NCBI GenBank assembly: GCA_964480635.1
Contig: CAYZQE010000072.1
Span: 1 to 12,291 of the forward strand
Direction of reading: 5' to 3'
Length of the DNA stretch: 12,291 nt
Source of the DNA: CAYZQE01 sp964480635
Lineage (GTDB): Bacteria > Pseudomonadota > Gammaproteobacteria > GCA-001735895
Shown here: piece by piece, positions 1 to 7,091 of the stretch
Position numbering within the stretch: position 1 is the stretch's first letter
How the letters are laid out: the number at the start of each line of letters is the position of its first letter
Made by a program: the position numbers and the translations under genes
Notes under the pieces: generated by a model
Databases searched by the model: none
Told to the model about the DNA's origin: nothing
What the model saw: only the letters and a program-made list of their open reading frames with translations

Positions 1-66
1 AATACAGATTAAAATACAAGGTTAAGAGGCAAACTCGTTAATGAGAAAGATTAACTCGGTTGCTCC

Positions 67-231
67 TTAAGGAGACACTGATTAACTGCGATTAGAATTT
101 TACTGAGAAAAAATGTGCGTCAAGTTTCGTTAAATGCGTCGTAATAGCTGGCTATTGCGTCGAATTTAACGGAAGTTGTCGTGCATTTTAGCCAGTAAAA
201 AATAATTGGCGGTTGTTCAGTGTCTCCTTAA
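67..231. mobile_element. MITE-like palindromic element A (TTAA-flanked)
   Basis: This is a 165-bp non-coding imperfect palindrome. Its left end reads TTAAGGAGACACTGATTAAC and the reverse complement of its right end reads TTAAGGAGACACTGAACAAC, and similarity continues inward (TTTTACTG on both arms). The middle is the hairpin AATAGC-TG-GCTATT at 143-156. TTAA lies at both outer edges (67-70, 228-231), consistent with a 4-bp TTAA target duplication. The second TTAA is shared with the next element. There is no transposase, so it would be mobilised in trans. The ends resemble, from memory, those of IS5-group insertion sequences, which use YTAR targets; this assignment is tentative. Bases 1-66 hold no gene. 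The 66 bp just left of the element end in GCTCCTTAA, like an element right end, and may be a remnant of another copy. Confidence 0.72.
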
Positions 232-391
232 GGAAGCTCTGATTAAGTTAATAAAATTTGAGCGCAGAAAAAACTGTCGCTATTTTCGTCGAAATGAGCC
301 GTAATAGTCACTCTATTGCTGCGATTTTCGGTGAAAATATCGGCAGTTTTAGCAAGTTCAAAATTATTGGACTTGATCAGAGATTCCTTAA
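228..391. mobile_element. MITE-like palindromic element B, tandem to A
   Basis: This is a 164-bp relative of element A, abutting it and sharing TTAA at 228-231. Its left end reads TTAAGGAAGCTCTGATTAAG and the reverse complement of its right end reads TTAAGGAATCTCTGATCAAG. The centre at 303-317 is AATAG-N5-CTATT, the same core as in element A with a changed loop, and the flanks (GCGATTTTCGG) are recognisably related. Only the ends and core are well conserved between A and B, so they look like separate insertions rather than a recent duplication. The right TTAA (388-391) forms the stop codon of bfd. Reading frames running through this element are by-products of the palindrome and are not called as genes. 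Confidence 0.72.
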
Positions 392-603
392 AGAAAAGCT
401 CGGCCTGAATTCCGTGAGACAGATAAAGGCGGCGCTGGAAGCACGAATGATTCTTTAATGATTTTATATGCGCATGATTTGCATTTGCCACAACACGTTC
501 CAACTTTGAGTTGTTGCGATAAATCAGCGACTGAGCAGGCACCATTGCAAATGGCCTGTTTAATTGCTTTATCAGTGATGGCGTTACAAATGCATACGTA
601 CAT
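388..603 (-). CDS. bfd: Bacterioferritin-associated ferredoxin (Bfd)
   Basis: This is a 71-residue cytoplasmic [2Fe-2S] protein. In the known family it binds bacterioferritin and passes electrons to the stored ferric core, releasing Fe2+. The start MYVCICN is near-identical to family members, and the cluster ligands fit the CxC...CxxC pattern: C4, C6, C38 and C41 (GTCCGKC). Extra cysteines occur at 19, 23, 37 and 44. The gene is divergent from two bacterioferritin genes, which supports the call. E. coli Bfd is about 64 residues. Here the last ~18 residues (from about residue 53) are unlike the family, and the TAA stop lies in the terminal TTAA of element B, so the original 3' end may have been replaced by the insertion. 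The Fe-S domain is intact. There is no clear Shine-Dalgarno, but the conserved N-terminus fixes the ATG. Confidence 0.9.
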   Translation of the reverse strand: MYVCICNAITDKAIKQAICNGACSVADLSQQLKVGTCCGKCKSCAYKIIKESFVLPAPPLSVSRNSGRAFL

Positions 604-620
604 AAATAAACATTAATACA

Positions 621-639
621 AATAAGAATGATTCGTATT
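621..639. promoter_or_regulatory. Putative Fur box between bfd and bfr
   Basis: This 19-bp imperfect palindrome (AATAAGAATGATTCGTATT) matches its own reverse complement at 16 of 19 positions and the classical Fur consensus at about 11 of 19. It overlaps the -10 region and start point of the predicted bfd promoter, so Fe-Fur binding would block bfd. Its effect on the divergent bfr pair is uncertain, because iron-storage genes are often induced rather than repressed by iron. Confidence 0.6.
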
Positions 640-664
640 ATATTTAAGTTAAATCATAAGTCAA
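637..664 (-). promoter_or_regulatory. Sigma70-type promoter for bfd
   Basis: On the minus strand a TTGACT -35 (659-664) and a perfect TATAAT -10 (637-642) are separated by 16 bp. This predicts a start near 630 and a leader of about 27 nt before bfd. The -10 overlaps the Fur-like palindrome at 621-639. No equally good plus-strand promoter for bfr could be picked in the same interval. Confidence 0.6.
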
Positions 665-682
665 TAAACTTTTGGAGATAAT

Positions 683-1147
683 ATGAAAATAGATAACAAA
701 ATAAATCATTCCCTTAATCGAGTACTGAGATCATCCTTAACGATGATTAATCAGTACTTCTTGCATGCTCGCATGTTAAATGACTGGGGCTTTGATGCTT
801 TAGGTGAAAAAAACTTTAAGTATTCTATTAAAGCCATGAAAGAGTCCGATGCGATTATCCAAAGAGTTTTATTTTTGGAAGGGCTGCCTAATTTACAAGA
901 TTTAGGCAAACTGGCGATTGGTGAAGACGTACCAGAAATTCTAAACTGTAATTTATCAATGGAAGAGGACTTTAGAGGGCTTTTGCAAACGACAATTGCA
1001 GAGGCAGAGTCTGAAAAAGATTATGTGACTCGCGACCACTTAAAAGAATGCTTAGAGCACTGTGAAGACCGCTTAGATTATTTTGAAACCCAGATAAGTC
1101 TATCCGGCAAAGTCGGCTCTAACAACTATCACCAGTCAATTATTTAA
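683..1147 (+). CDS. bfr: Bacterioferritin subunit, haem-type, ferroxidase site lost
   Basis: This 154-residue cytoplasmic bacterioferritin aligns without gaps to E. coli Bfr through the four-helix bundle (INQYFLHARM at 22-31, FLEGLPNLQDLGKL at 64-77). The haem-ligand methionine is kept at M52. The di-iron ferroxidase ligands are mostly gone: E18 is Ser, E51 is Ala, H54 is Glu, E127 is Cys and H130 is Arg. Only E94 remains. It therefore probably contributes haem to a mixed 24-mer rather than oxidising Fe2+ itself. GGAG sits about 7 nt before the ATG. The next gene starts 11 nt after the stop and encodes the complementary subunit. Two-subunit bacterioferritins of this kind are known in some proteobacteria. 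That the two form one shell here is inferred. Confidence 0.92.
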   Translation: MKIDNKINHSLNRVLRSSLTMINQYFLHARMLNDWGFDALGEKNFKYSIKAMKESDAIIQRVLFLEGLPNLQDLGKLAIGEDVPEILNCNLSMEEDFRGLLQTTIAEAESEKDYVTRDHLKECLEHCEDRLDYFETQISLSGKVGSNNYHQSII

Positions 1148-1158
1148 AGGATACTCTT

Positions 1159-1626
1159 ATGAAAGGCAGTCAAAAAGTTATCGAAACACTTCAGTTTCTA
1201 CTTAAGGGTGAGCTAGCCGCTCGCGATCAATATTTTACCCATTCTCGTATGTATGATGATTGGGGTTTAAGCAAATTATTTGAGCGCTTAAACCACGAAA
1301 TGGAAGAAGAAGCGGATCATGCGGATCAAATCATTAAACGTTTGTTATTTTTAGAAACGACACCTGATTTATCCATTCAAGACGGTTTAAATATTGGTAG
1401 TGATGTGAAATCGTGTATTGAAAGTGATTTGCAACTGGAATATAAGGTCGTGGGTGACTTAAAAGCAGCTATTGCATTATGCGAGCAAGAGCAAGACTAC
1501 GTCACTCGTAACATGTTGCGCGTACAGCTCGAAGATACCGAAGAGGATCATACCTATTGGTTAGAAAAGCAGTTAGGTCTTATGCAAAAAATTGGTATTG
1601 AGAACTATATTCAGTCCCAAATGTAA
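1159..1626 (+). CDS. bfr: Bacterioferritin subunit, ferroxidase-type, haem Met absent
   Basis: This 155-residue second bacterioferritin is co-oriented with the first and 11 nt behind it, with an AAAGGA ribosome site. Ferroxidase ligands are present: E18, E51, H54, E94, then E128 and H131 (equivalent to E. coli 127/130, offset by a one-residue insertion in DTEEDH). Position 52, the haem-ligand methionine in E. coli Bfr, is Ala. This is the mirror image of the upstream subunit, so the two together supply one complete set of catalytic and haem functions. The protein would oxidise Fe2+ and deposit it as a mineral core. A terminator follows at 1652-1691. An older name for such proteins is FtnA/BfrA, depending on species. 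Confidence 0.93.
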   Translation: MKGSQKVIETLQFLLKGELAARDQYFTHSRMYDDWGLSKLFERLNHEMEEEADHADQIIKRLLFLETTPDLSIQDGLNIGSDVKSCIESDLQLEYKVVGDLKAAIALCEQEQDYVTRNMLRVQLEDTEEDHTYWLEKQLGLMQKIGIENYIQSQM

Positions 1627-1651
1627 TGCAGTAATACTGTAGTACCGTAGT

Positions 1652-1691
1652 AAAAGCCGGTTTGATTTAAATTATCTCACCGGCTTTTTTT
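1652..1691 (+). terminator. Rho-independent terminator after the bfr pair
   Basis: A perfect 9-bp stem, AAAAGCCGG (1652-1660) with CCGGCTTTT (1680-1688), encloses a 19-nt loop and runs into TTTTTTT. The A-run on the left arm would give a U-run on the minus strand, so it may also stop the convergent chelatase-like gene ending at 1705. Confidence 0.85.
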
Positions 1692-1704
1692 CGTCTTTTA
1701 AACG

Positions 1705-3492
1705 TTAGTCATTGCTTACTGGCAACTTGGGATAGTCAACATAACGGCTTTCGATGATGAGCTGAGTACCAAGCCTTACTTGCTCCTCAATCCATTGGTT
1801 AAATAAAGGGTGTGGCGCAAATCCTTTGCCTGCAATAAATGTTTCGCCCTTTAAAAACTGTGCTGTTCTGCCTTTCCCCGTTGTTCTTGCGGGTATTATA
1901 ATGGCCTGACCACCCTCTTTGTTGGCATCACGAACCATTTCTTTTATCGCGGCTACTCGCCCTTTTCTTTGGTCATCCCAATCTTCTTGCCACGTTTGAT
2001 ATTTAATGGCTTTAAATTGATCGCCACCTGCTGCTTTCATTTTTGTGGTTAGCGACTTTAAAACCTCTAGCCATTGTCCGTTTGCTTTAACCGAACCCTT
2101 ACCATGTGCTACCACAATAACGGTGTCTTTAGCTGGATTTTTTGATAACTTTAACGCTCGACTCAGCATGGCTTTTGCAAACAAATTGTTATCTTCTAAA
2201 CCTCCTATGGTAACGACCAAAGAAGTAGTACGAAGCCGTGTTTTTTGTTTTTGACTACCCATATCCATTGAATGCCTCATGTGGGCATGGTCATTCGTTT
2301 TTGCATCCGTCATTGAAACATCTTCATCCATTCCGATTAAACGCTCAATCCCTTTTTCAAAACTATTTTTCATGCCAAATACACGCAAAATAACGATATT
2401 ACCAACACCTCTGGCTTCAAGTCGCTGCACGGCTTCACTTAAATCAACAGGATCTGCCATAGAAAAAGCAAACTCAACTGGTATTTTTTTTGTCAGTGGC
2501 TCTATGGCATCACGCATACCTTGGTTCCAATGAAAATCAGACCCATGAGCATGAAAAACAATGCCTAATGGCGCTTTTTTACTACCAAGATAACGATTCG
2601 CTTCACGCTGCATCCACAAAGACATAAACTCAACTTCATTTTGCTTAAACTTTGCCATCTTTAAATAACTGGGTAATTGTTGAGCCGTCCATGCATTTAA
2701 AGACATATGACCATCAAGCTCTGTGCCCATGTGTAACGGCAAAACAGTTTGAACATTCTCGTCACCGGCAAGAGATTTAATCTTTTCCCAAGCCAAGTCT
2801 GCTTGTTGTTGGTAGGTTTTACTTTTACGATTACTGGGTAAAACAACAACCTTAATGGCTTTATTAGAGACACCTTTAATGGCTGCCTTAGCGATGCGTT
2901 CAATATCTGCTTTCACTGCTGATAACTCTGACTCTGTACCACCACCATGACCCAATACTAATAAGGGGGTGTTTTTGTCAAAATTGATGTCACTCAATCG
3001 CTCTATCATCATTTCTACGGCTAAATAAGTATTTCCAAACGGGCGCGCAAAAATAATTTTTGGCTTTTGCTCAAAACTTGAAAGTACTTTTTTATACAAA
3101 TCTGCATCATTTACTGTTTCATGCTTTGATAATAATTGACGTAAAAGCGTTAATTTTGGATGTGATTTAGAATAAAACACCGGTAACACGATGATGTTTT
3201 TCACATGATTTTTCTTGAAATTATCAAGTGCCTGCTGAAGATAAGGCTCCATTCTTTTGTCGGTAATAAAAACCAATTCTGCTTTTTTATTTTTCTTTAA
3301 CTGCTCAAACGCAATGCGTATTCGCTGATTACCTTTATAACCCCGATCAGGTGCCGCAATTAAAAAACCAGTAGCTGCATCCGTGATGCCAACCAAGCAT
3401 TCATCTAACTCGCAATTTGATTGCGTTGTTGCCATAGAAGCTGCTGGGTAAACCAACAAAACTAACATTAACGTCATAAAAAAGTTGTTCAT
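1705..3492 (-). CDS. Exported CbiX/sirohydrochlorin-chelatase-like protein, four modules
   Basis: This 595-residue protein has a clear signal peptide (cleavage near ASMA/TT, residue 21) and two early cysteines (27, 32), so it should be periplasmic. Four copies of a class II chelatase-like half-unit can be traced. Each has a beta-strand ending in an HG-type motif, a helical stretch, and a second strand ending in a VLP- or IIP-like motif. The HG sites are APDRG (47-51, no His), GHGGG (181-185, H182), HAHGSD (314-319, H314/H316) and AHGKGS (462-467, H463). A His/Met-rich loop, HAHMRHSMDM, lies at 402-411. Typical CbiX/SirB proteins are cytoplasmic, with one or two such units, and insert Co2+ or Fe2+ into sirohydrochlorin. 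Export and four modules are unusual. It is divergent from the receptor gene and shares its Fur region. The substrate is unknown: tetrapyrrole or metal handling is inferred from the fold and neighbours. AGGA precedes the ATG by about 9 nt. Confidence 0.8.
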   Translation of the reverse strand: MNNFFMTLMLVLLVYPAASMATTQSNCELDECLVGITDAATGFLIAAPDRGYKGNQRIRIAFEQLKKNKKAELVFITDKRMEPYLQQALDNFKKNHVKNIIVLPVFYSKSHPKLTLLRQLLSKHETVNDADLYKKVLSSFEQKPKIIFARPFGNTYLAVEMMIERLSDINFDKNTPLLVLGHGGGTESELSAVKADIERIAKAAIKGVSNKAIKVVVLPSNRKSKTYQQQADLAWEKIKSLAGDENVQTVLPLHMGTELDGHMSLNAWTAQQLPSYLKMAKFKQNEVEFMSLWMQREANRYLGSKKAPLGIVFHAHGSDFHWNQGMRDAIEPLTKKIPVEFAFSMADPVDLSEAVQRLEARGVGNIVILRVFGMKNSFEKGIERLIGMDEDVSMTDAKTNDHAHMRHSMDMGSQKQKTRLRTTSLVVTIGGLEDNNLFAKAMLSRALKLSKNPAKDTVIVVAHGKGSVKANGQWLEVLKSLTTKMKAAGGDQFKAIKYQTWQEDWDDQRKGRVAAIKEMVRDANKEGGQAIIIPARTTGKGRTAQFLKGETFIAGKGFAPHPLFNQWIEEQVRLGTQLIIESRYVDYPKLPVSND

Positions 3493-3595
3493 AAATTTTT
3501 CCTAGATTAAAAAAAGCCCCAAGACACGGTTACATTAAAAACTATCGAAGGAGGGTTCTACTATTTCAACACAAGCGCCCCTTGAGGTTGTTGCC

Positions 3596-3624
3596 ATTGT
3601 AATTAGATTTAATCTTAATGTAAA
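3596..3624 (-). promoter_or_regulatory. Promoter for the chelatase-like gene
   Basis: Minus-strand TTTACA (3619-3624) and TACAAT (3596-3601) are separated by exactly 17 bp. The -35 lies in the left arm of the palindrome at 3610-3654, next to the Fur boxes. The predicted start near 3589 leaves a leader of about 97 nt, in which no known riboswitch was recognised. Confidence 0.6.
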
Positions 3625-3654
3625 TACTAATGATAATGATTTGCATTAAGATTA
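3610..3654. promoter_or_regulatory. Large palindromic operator with overlapping Fur boxes
   Basis: A 16-bp inverted repeat, TAATCTTAATGTAAAT (3610-3625) against ATTTGCATTAAGATTA (3639-3654), has one mismatch and flanks ACTAATGATAATG. Within it, 3626-3644 matches the 19-bp Fur consensus at 14 of 19 positions and 3632-3650 also at 14 of 19. The 6-bp offset is typical of overlapping Fur sites. A weaker third register (3620-3638) matches 12 of 19. It sits between two divergent promoters, so one occupied operator would repress both the chelatase-like gene and the receptor operon under iron-replete conditions. Confidence 0.8.
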
Positions 3655-3669
3655 GTAAGGGAATACAAT
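3641..3669 (+). promoter_or_regulatory. Promoter for the receptor-HmuY operon
   Basis: TTGCAT (3641-3646) and TACAAT (3664-3669) are separated by 17 bp, overlapping the Fur boxes. The layout mirrors the minus-strand promoter on the other side of the operator (same TACAAT -10, similar -35). The predicted start near 3676 gives a leader of about 90 nt. Confidence 0.6.
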
Positions 3670-3765
3670 TCAAACATAAATTATTTTGGTTTCACTTTAA
3701 AACCAAATCAACAAGTCGTTAAACATGTTTTAGCGCTTACATTTACCTTAAAAGAAGACATTCAC

Positions 3766-5820
3766 TTGATTAGAAAACACACGCCAGCATCGGCTTTATT
3801 TGTTTTAGCCGGCACTTTAGCAGCCAATGCTATGGCTCAATCAGCCGTAAGTTTAGATACGATTGTTGTAACGGGTACAAAAACCGAGCGTAAATTGCGT
3901 GATGTGCCTGTTCGCACTGAGGTTATTAGTGCTGAGCAACTAAATAAAACGCATGCACGTGATTTAGTAGAGGCTTTAGAGTATCAACCAGGCATTAGCT
4001 TGCAAAAAATTCATGGCAAGAGTGGTTATGAAGTGATTATGCAAGGCGTGGGCGGAGACCGTGTTTTAATTTTAGTGGATGGCTTACCGGTGTCATCGTC
4101 TACCGGGTCAACCGCCGATTTAAGCCAGTTAAGTGTCAGCGGTATAGACCGTATTGAAATTGTTAAAGGTGCGGTCTCTTCTCTTTATGGTAGTGCCGCT
4201 ATGGGCGGTGTTATTAATGTCATTACTAAAACTCCTGAAAAAGGCGTGCATTATGAATTAACCGCAGACTTTGGTAGTTGGGGCGATAAAGACACTGGTT
4301 ATGGCAAAGCGCATTTTAAAACAGTTACCAGTTATCGTGATGAAAAGTTGACCGCTATCGCTAATATTGACATTAGAGATAGTGGCGGGTTTGATTTAGA
4401 TAAAGACACCTATTCAATGACGGGTGATGAAGGCAGTAAGATCAATTTAAATTTCGATTTGAAATATCAAATTGATACTCATCAGTCTATTAGCTATAAA
4501 CCCTCATTTTATTTTGAAGATGTTAGTAAAGACACGGCAACTTTCCGACCCGGTGTTGGCTTTATCAAAGGTAGAAAAACCGAAACCGTTGATAAGACCA
4601 CTCATGTTATTCGCTATACAAAAAATTATGAAAATGAATCAAAGCTATCGGCCTATTTTATGGTTGAGAATTTTGAGGGTGAAACGGCTCAAGACAAATT
4701 AGCAACTTCCGTCATTGATGCACTTCGTACCTCTGATATAAGCTTTTCTAAAGCGGAGATTCAATATGATTTTGATGTTAGCGATAATCACCTTTTTACA
4801 ACAGGTTTTGTTGTCTTTGAAAGTGAGTTAAAACAATTAAAAGCCATTGACTCTAGCCAGCCATTTGTATCTGAAACAACCGGTAAGCCTAGCCACGATA
4901 ATTTAGAATTCTACCTTCAAGATAATATTTTTCTCAATGATCAGTGGGAATTAGTACCTGGCATTAGAATTCAAGAAGACAGTGGCTTTGGCTCTTACAC
5001 TGCCGCTCGAATCAATGCCATGTATACGCCTGACATTGATTCAACCTCTGAAATTAGAGTGCGATTTGGCGTCGGGCAAGGTTACCGTGTCCCTGATTTA
5101 AAAGAGCGTTATTTTAAATTTGACCACCGTGCCAACGGTTATATTATTTTGGGTAGTCAAGTAAAGCAATGGGAAGATACAGATCTCAATACCACCATTG
5201 ACTTTGGCAATGCTACGGTCGCCAAGCCTGAAGAGTCACTGTCTTTTCAATGGGGCATTGAAATTATTAATGATGACAAATCGCGCATTGATTTTTCGTT
5301 GTATCAAAATGACATTTCAAATTTAATTGAATCGTTAAGATATTCTGGCCCAGAAACGGCTGGCATACCCTATGCCATTTATCGATATGCCAATGTTGCC
5401 AATGCTAAAACCCAAGGTTTTGACGTGTCTTGGAGCAAGCCAATTACGGATAATTTTTATGTCGATACGTCTTATGGTTATTTGAAAGCAACCAATGAAG
5501 ACACAGGCAAAGAGCTTAAAAAACGCCCACGTCATAAAGTAAACATCAACTTAGATTGGAAATTACCCAAGCTTAAATCAAATATTATCATTAGAGCGAA
5601 GTGGCAAAGTGAAGAATGGGTTAATGACTCAAATACCACTGAATCACCTGCTTGGCATGCATTAGATATTAAATATAACTATGCCCTTAATAAAAACAGC
5701 AAGCTATTTGTCGGAATCGACAACATCACAAATCAGCATAAAGACCCTGCAAACCAAGCCAATGATAGGCGCCCCGAAGAAGGCCGTTTTATTTATGTCG
5801 GGTATAACTTTTTTGAATAA
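3766..5820 (+). CDS. TonB-dependent outer-membrane receptor (HmuR/haem-type suspected)
   Basis: This 684-residue receptor has a signal peptide (cleavage near AMA/Q, residue 24), a TonB box around DTIVVT (31-36), a plug domain to about residue 160 (ILVDGLPV, IEIVKGAVSSLYGSAAMGG, VINVITK) and a 22-strand-type barrel ending in an aromatic-rich strand (YVGYNFFE). The block YRVPDLKERYFKFDH near residues 438-455 resembles HmuR/CirA-like receptors. The next gene encodes an HmuY-like haem-binding lipoprotein, so haem is the best-supported ligand, though an FRAP/NPNL haem signature was not located. The start is TTG: no in-frame ATG precedes the signal peptide, and AAAGAAG lies about 8-10 nt upstream. 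It sits just behind Fur-boxed promoters, 27 nt upstream of the lipoprotein gene and clearly in one operon with it. The nearby exbB-exbD-exbD-tonB genes would power it. Confidence 0.92.
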   Translation: MIRKHTPASALFVLAGTLAANAMAQSAVSLDTIVVTGTKTERKLRDVPVRTEVISAEQLNKTHARDLVEALEYQPGISLQKIHGKSGYEVIMQGVGGDRVLILVDGLPVSSSTGSTADLSQLSVSGIDRIEIVKGAVSSLYGSAAMGGVINVITKTPEKGVHYELTADFGSWGDKDTGYGKAHFKTVTSYRDEKLTAIANIDIRDSGGFDLDKDTYSMTGDEGSKINLNFDLKYQIDTHQSISYKPSFYFEDVSKDTATFRPGVGFIKGRKTETVDKTTHVIRYTKNYENESKLSAYFMVENFEGETAQDKLATSVIDALRTSDISFSKAEIQYDFDVSDNHLFTTGFVVFESELKQLKAIDSSQPFVSETTGKPSHDNLEFYLQDNIFLNDQWELVPGIRIQEDSGFGSYTAARINAMYTPDIDSTSEIRVRFGVGQGYRVPDLKERYFKFDHRANGYIILGSQVKQWEDTDLNTTIDFGNATVAKPEESLSFQWGIEIINDDKSRIDFSLYQNDISNLIESLRYSGPETAGIPYAIYRYANVANAKTQGFDVSWSKPITDNFYVDTSYGYLKATNEDTGKELKKRPRHKVNINLDWKLPKLKSNIIIRAKWQSEEWVNDSNTTESPAWHALDIKYNYALNKNSKLFVGIDNITNQHKDPANQANDRRPEEGRFIYVGYNFFE

Positions 5821-5847
5821 TTAATGAAATAACTCAGGAACAAAGTA

Positions 5848-7032
5848 ATGAATAAACACTTTTTTAAAACTATGACCATAGCCTCGCTGGCATTAATAAT
5901 AACAGCGTGCGACAGCGATAAAGCAGACGATGATGACTTAGAACCTAATTTAGGTAATAACAATACCATTCAGTTGGATGCCACAGCAGGTGGTAGTCGT
6001 GCAGAAGCCAGTGACCCAGCCAATAAATACACCTATTTTGATTTAGATTTAGGCGCGGTTATTGAGTTAACCGATGTCGAAGCAGAAGCCAATAGTGTGT
6101 GGGATATTGCTTTTAAGCGTACCAAAACAAAAATTAACGGTGGTGCTTCTGGCCCAGGCAATGTCACCGCCGCTTTAGCTGAAGCGCAAGATTCGTTCTA
6201 CGATAACGAAAATTCAGCCATTGTGAATACCTTTGTTAATGCAACCAAAGACACAGAAAAATCTGTATTCGACGGTTTTACAGATTCTTCAGCCTTAGTC
6301 TTTGAAACTGATGTTAATACCCCAAAGATTGACGGCACTTTAAGTGGCGATGAAACATGGGCGTTATATAACCTAGCAGACAATACCGTTTCTGCTCAAC
6401 CAACTGCATGGCATATTATTAAAAGCGCTGATGGTAGCAGTTACGCTAAATTTCATGTGACAGATATTGTACAAGCAAGTCGCGATATTACGGTTGAGCT
6501 GTTTATTCAAGGCGCGGCAGATACAGAGTTTTCTGAAACGGCAACTACTTGGACCGCTAACATTGGCGCTGGTGGTGGTAGTTTGTGCTACGACCTCGAA
6601 ACTACCAGTGAAGTAAATTGCACCACAGCAGCCACCACTTGGGATTTAATGCTTGAAGTGACTGCATCTGGTTTTGGTTGGAATATTTGGAGTAATGGTG
6701 GCATCAATGGCGATGGTTCTGGCGGCGGCGCAATGACCTTAGGTTCTTTTGCAACGCCTGCTGATTTTACTTACCCCGGTATCGGCGATGAATCTGGCCA
6801 ATTACCTAGCCGTTATTTAGAAAAAGATGCACCTACTGGTGTATTTTTAGACAACAGTTGGTATGCCTATGGCTTACAAGGCGGACATAATTTATGGCCT
6901 AATTACCGCGTCTTTAGCATCGATTTAGACAGCGCTAACCCGGGTCAAAATGTCTATAAATTGCAATATCTCAGTTATTACAATGATGCTGGAACCAGTG
7001 GGCATTTAACCATTCGTTTTGAAGCGTTATAA
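5848..7032 (+). CDS. HmuY-family lipoprotein with two HmuY-like halves
   Basis: This is a 394-residue lipoprotein. The signal peptide ends in ITAC, giving C21 as the lipidated residue, followed by the acidic run DSDKADDDD. The HmuY signature appears twice. Half one has WDIAFKRT (85-92), NGGASGPG (97-104) and a WHIIKSADGSSYAKF strand region (188-202). Half two has WDLMLEV (265-271), SNGGINGDGSGGG (282-294) and the C-terminal HNLWPNYRVFSI...YKLQYLSYY block (347-378). Cysteines 247 and 258 could form a disulfide. HmuY proteins bind haem and deliver it to an HmuR-type receptor. Standard members are about half this length, so a duplication is inferred. Asp at +2 would be an inner-membrane retention signal by the E. 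coli Lol rule, which conflicts with a surface role. An AGGA ribosome site precedes the ATG. Confidence 0.85.
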   Translation: MNKHFFKTMTIASLALIITACDSDKADDDDLEPNLGNNNTIQLDATAGGSRAEASDPANKYTYFDLDLGAVIELTDVEAEANSVWDIAFKRTKTKINGGASGPGNVTAALAEAQDSFYDNENSAIVNTFVNATKDTEKSVFDGFTDSSALVFETDVNTPKIDGTLSGDETWALYNLADNTVSAQPTAWHIIKSADGSSYAKFHVTDIVQASRDITVELFIQGAADTEFSETATTWTANIGAGGGSLCYDLETTSEVNCTTAATTWDLMLEVTASGFGWNIWSNGGINGDGSGGGAMTLGSFATPADFTYPGIGDESGQLPSRYLEKDAPTGVFLDNSWYAYGLQGGHNLWPNYRVFSIDLDSANPGQNVYKLQYLSYYNDAGTSGHLTIRFEAL

Positions 7033-7091
7033 CGAGTAAAAGTAGGAAGGATGTACTGCTCCATTAGAAGAGCAGGTTTATAACAATAATA

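Noticed and set aside
243..545. Minus-strand 100-codon frame and the overlapping plus-strand frame at 258-458
   Set aside because: They run through palindromic element B and antisense to, or out of frame with, bfd. They have no recognisable domain and are better explained as by-products of the inverted repeat.
2045..2903. Several 68-84 codon frames opposite or out of frame within the chelatase-like gene
   Set aside because: They overlap a long gene with clear signal peptide and repeated modules; none has a motif of its own.
3493..3595. Possible riboswitch in the leader of the chelatase-like gene
   Set aside because: I looked for cobalamin-box and other known motifs and for a terminator stem before the minus-strand U-run. 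No convincing pairing or conserved box was found.
7051..7083. Ten-codon frame ATG...TAA after the HmuY gene
   Set aside because: The ribosome-site-like purines directly abut the ATG, and the frame mainly spans a small hairpin; there is no support for translation.
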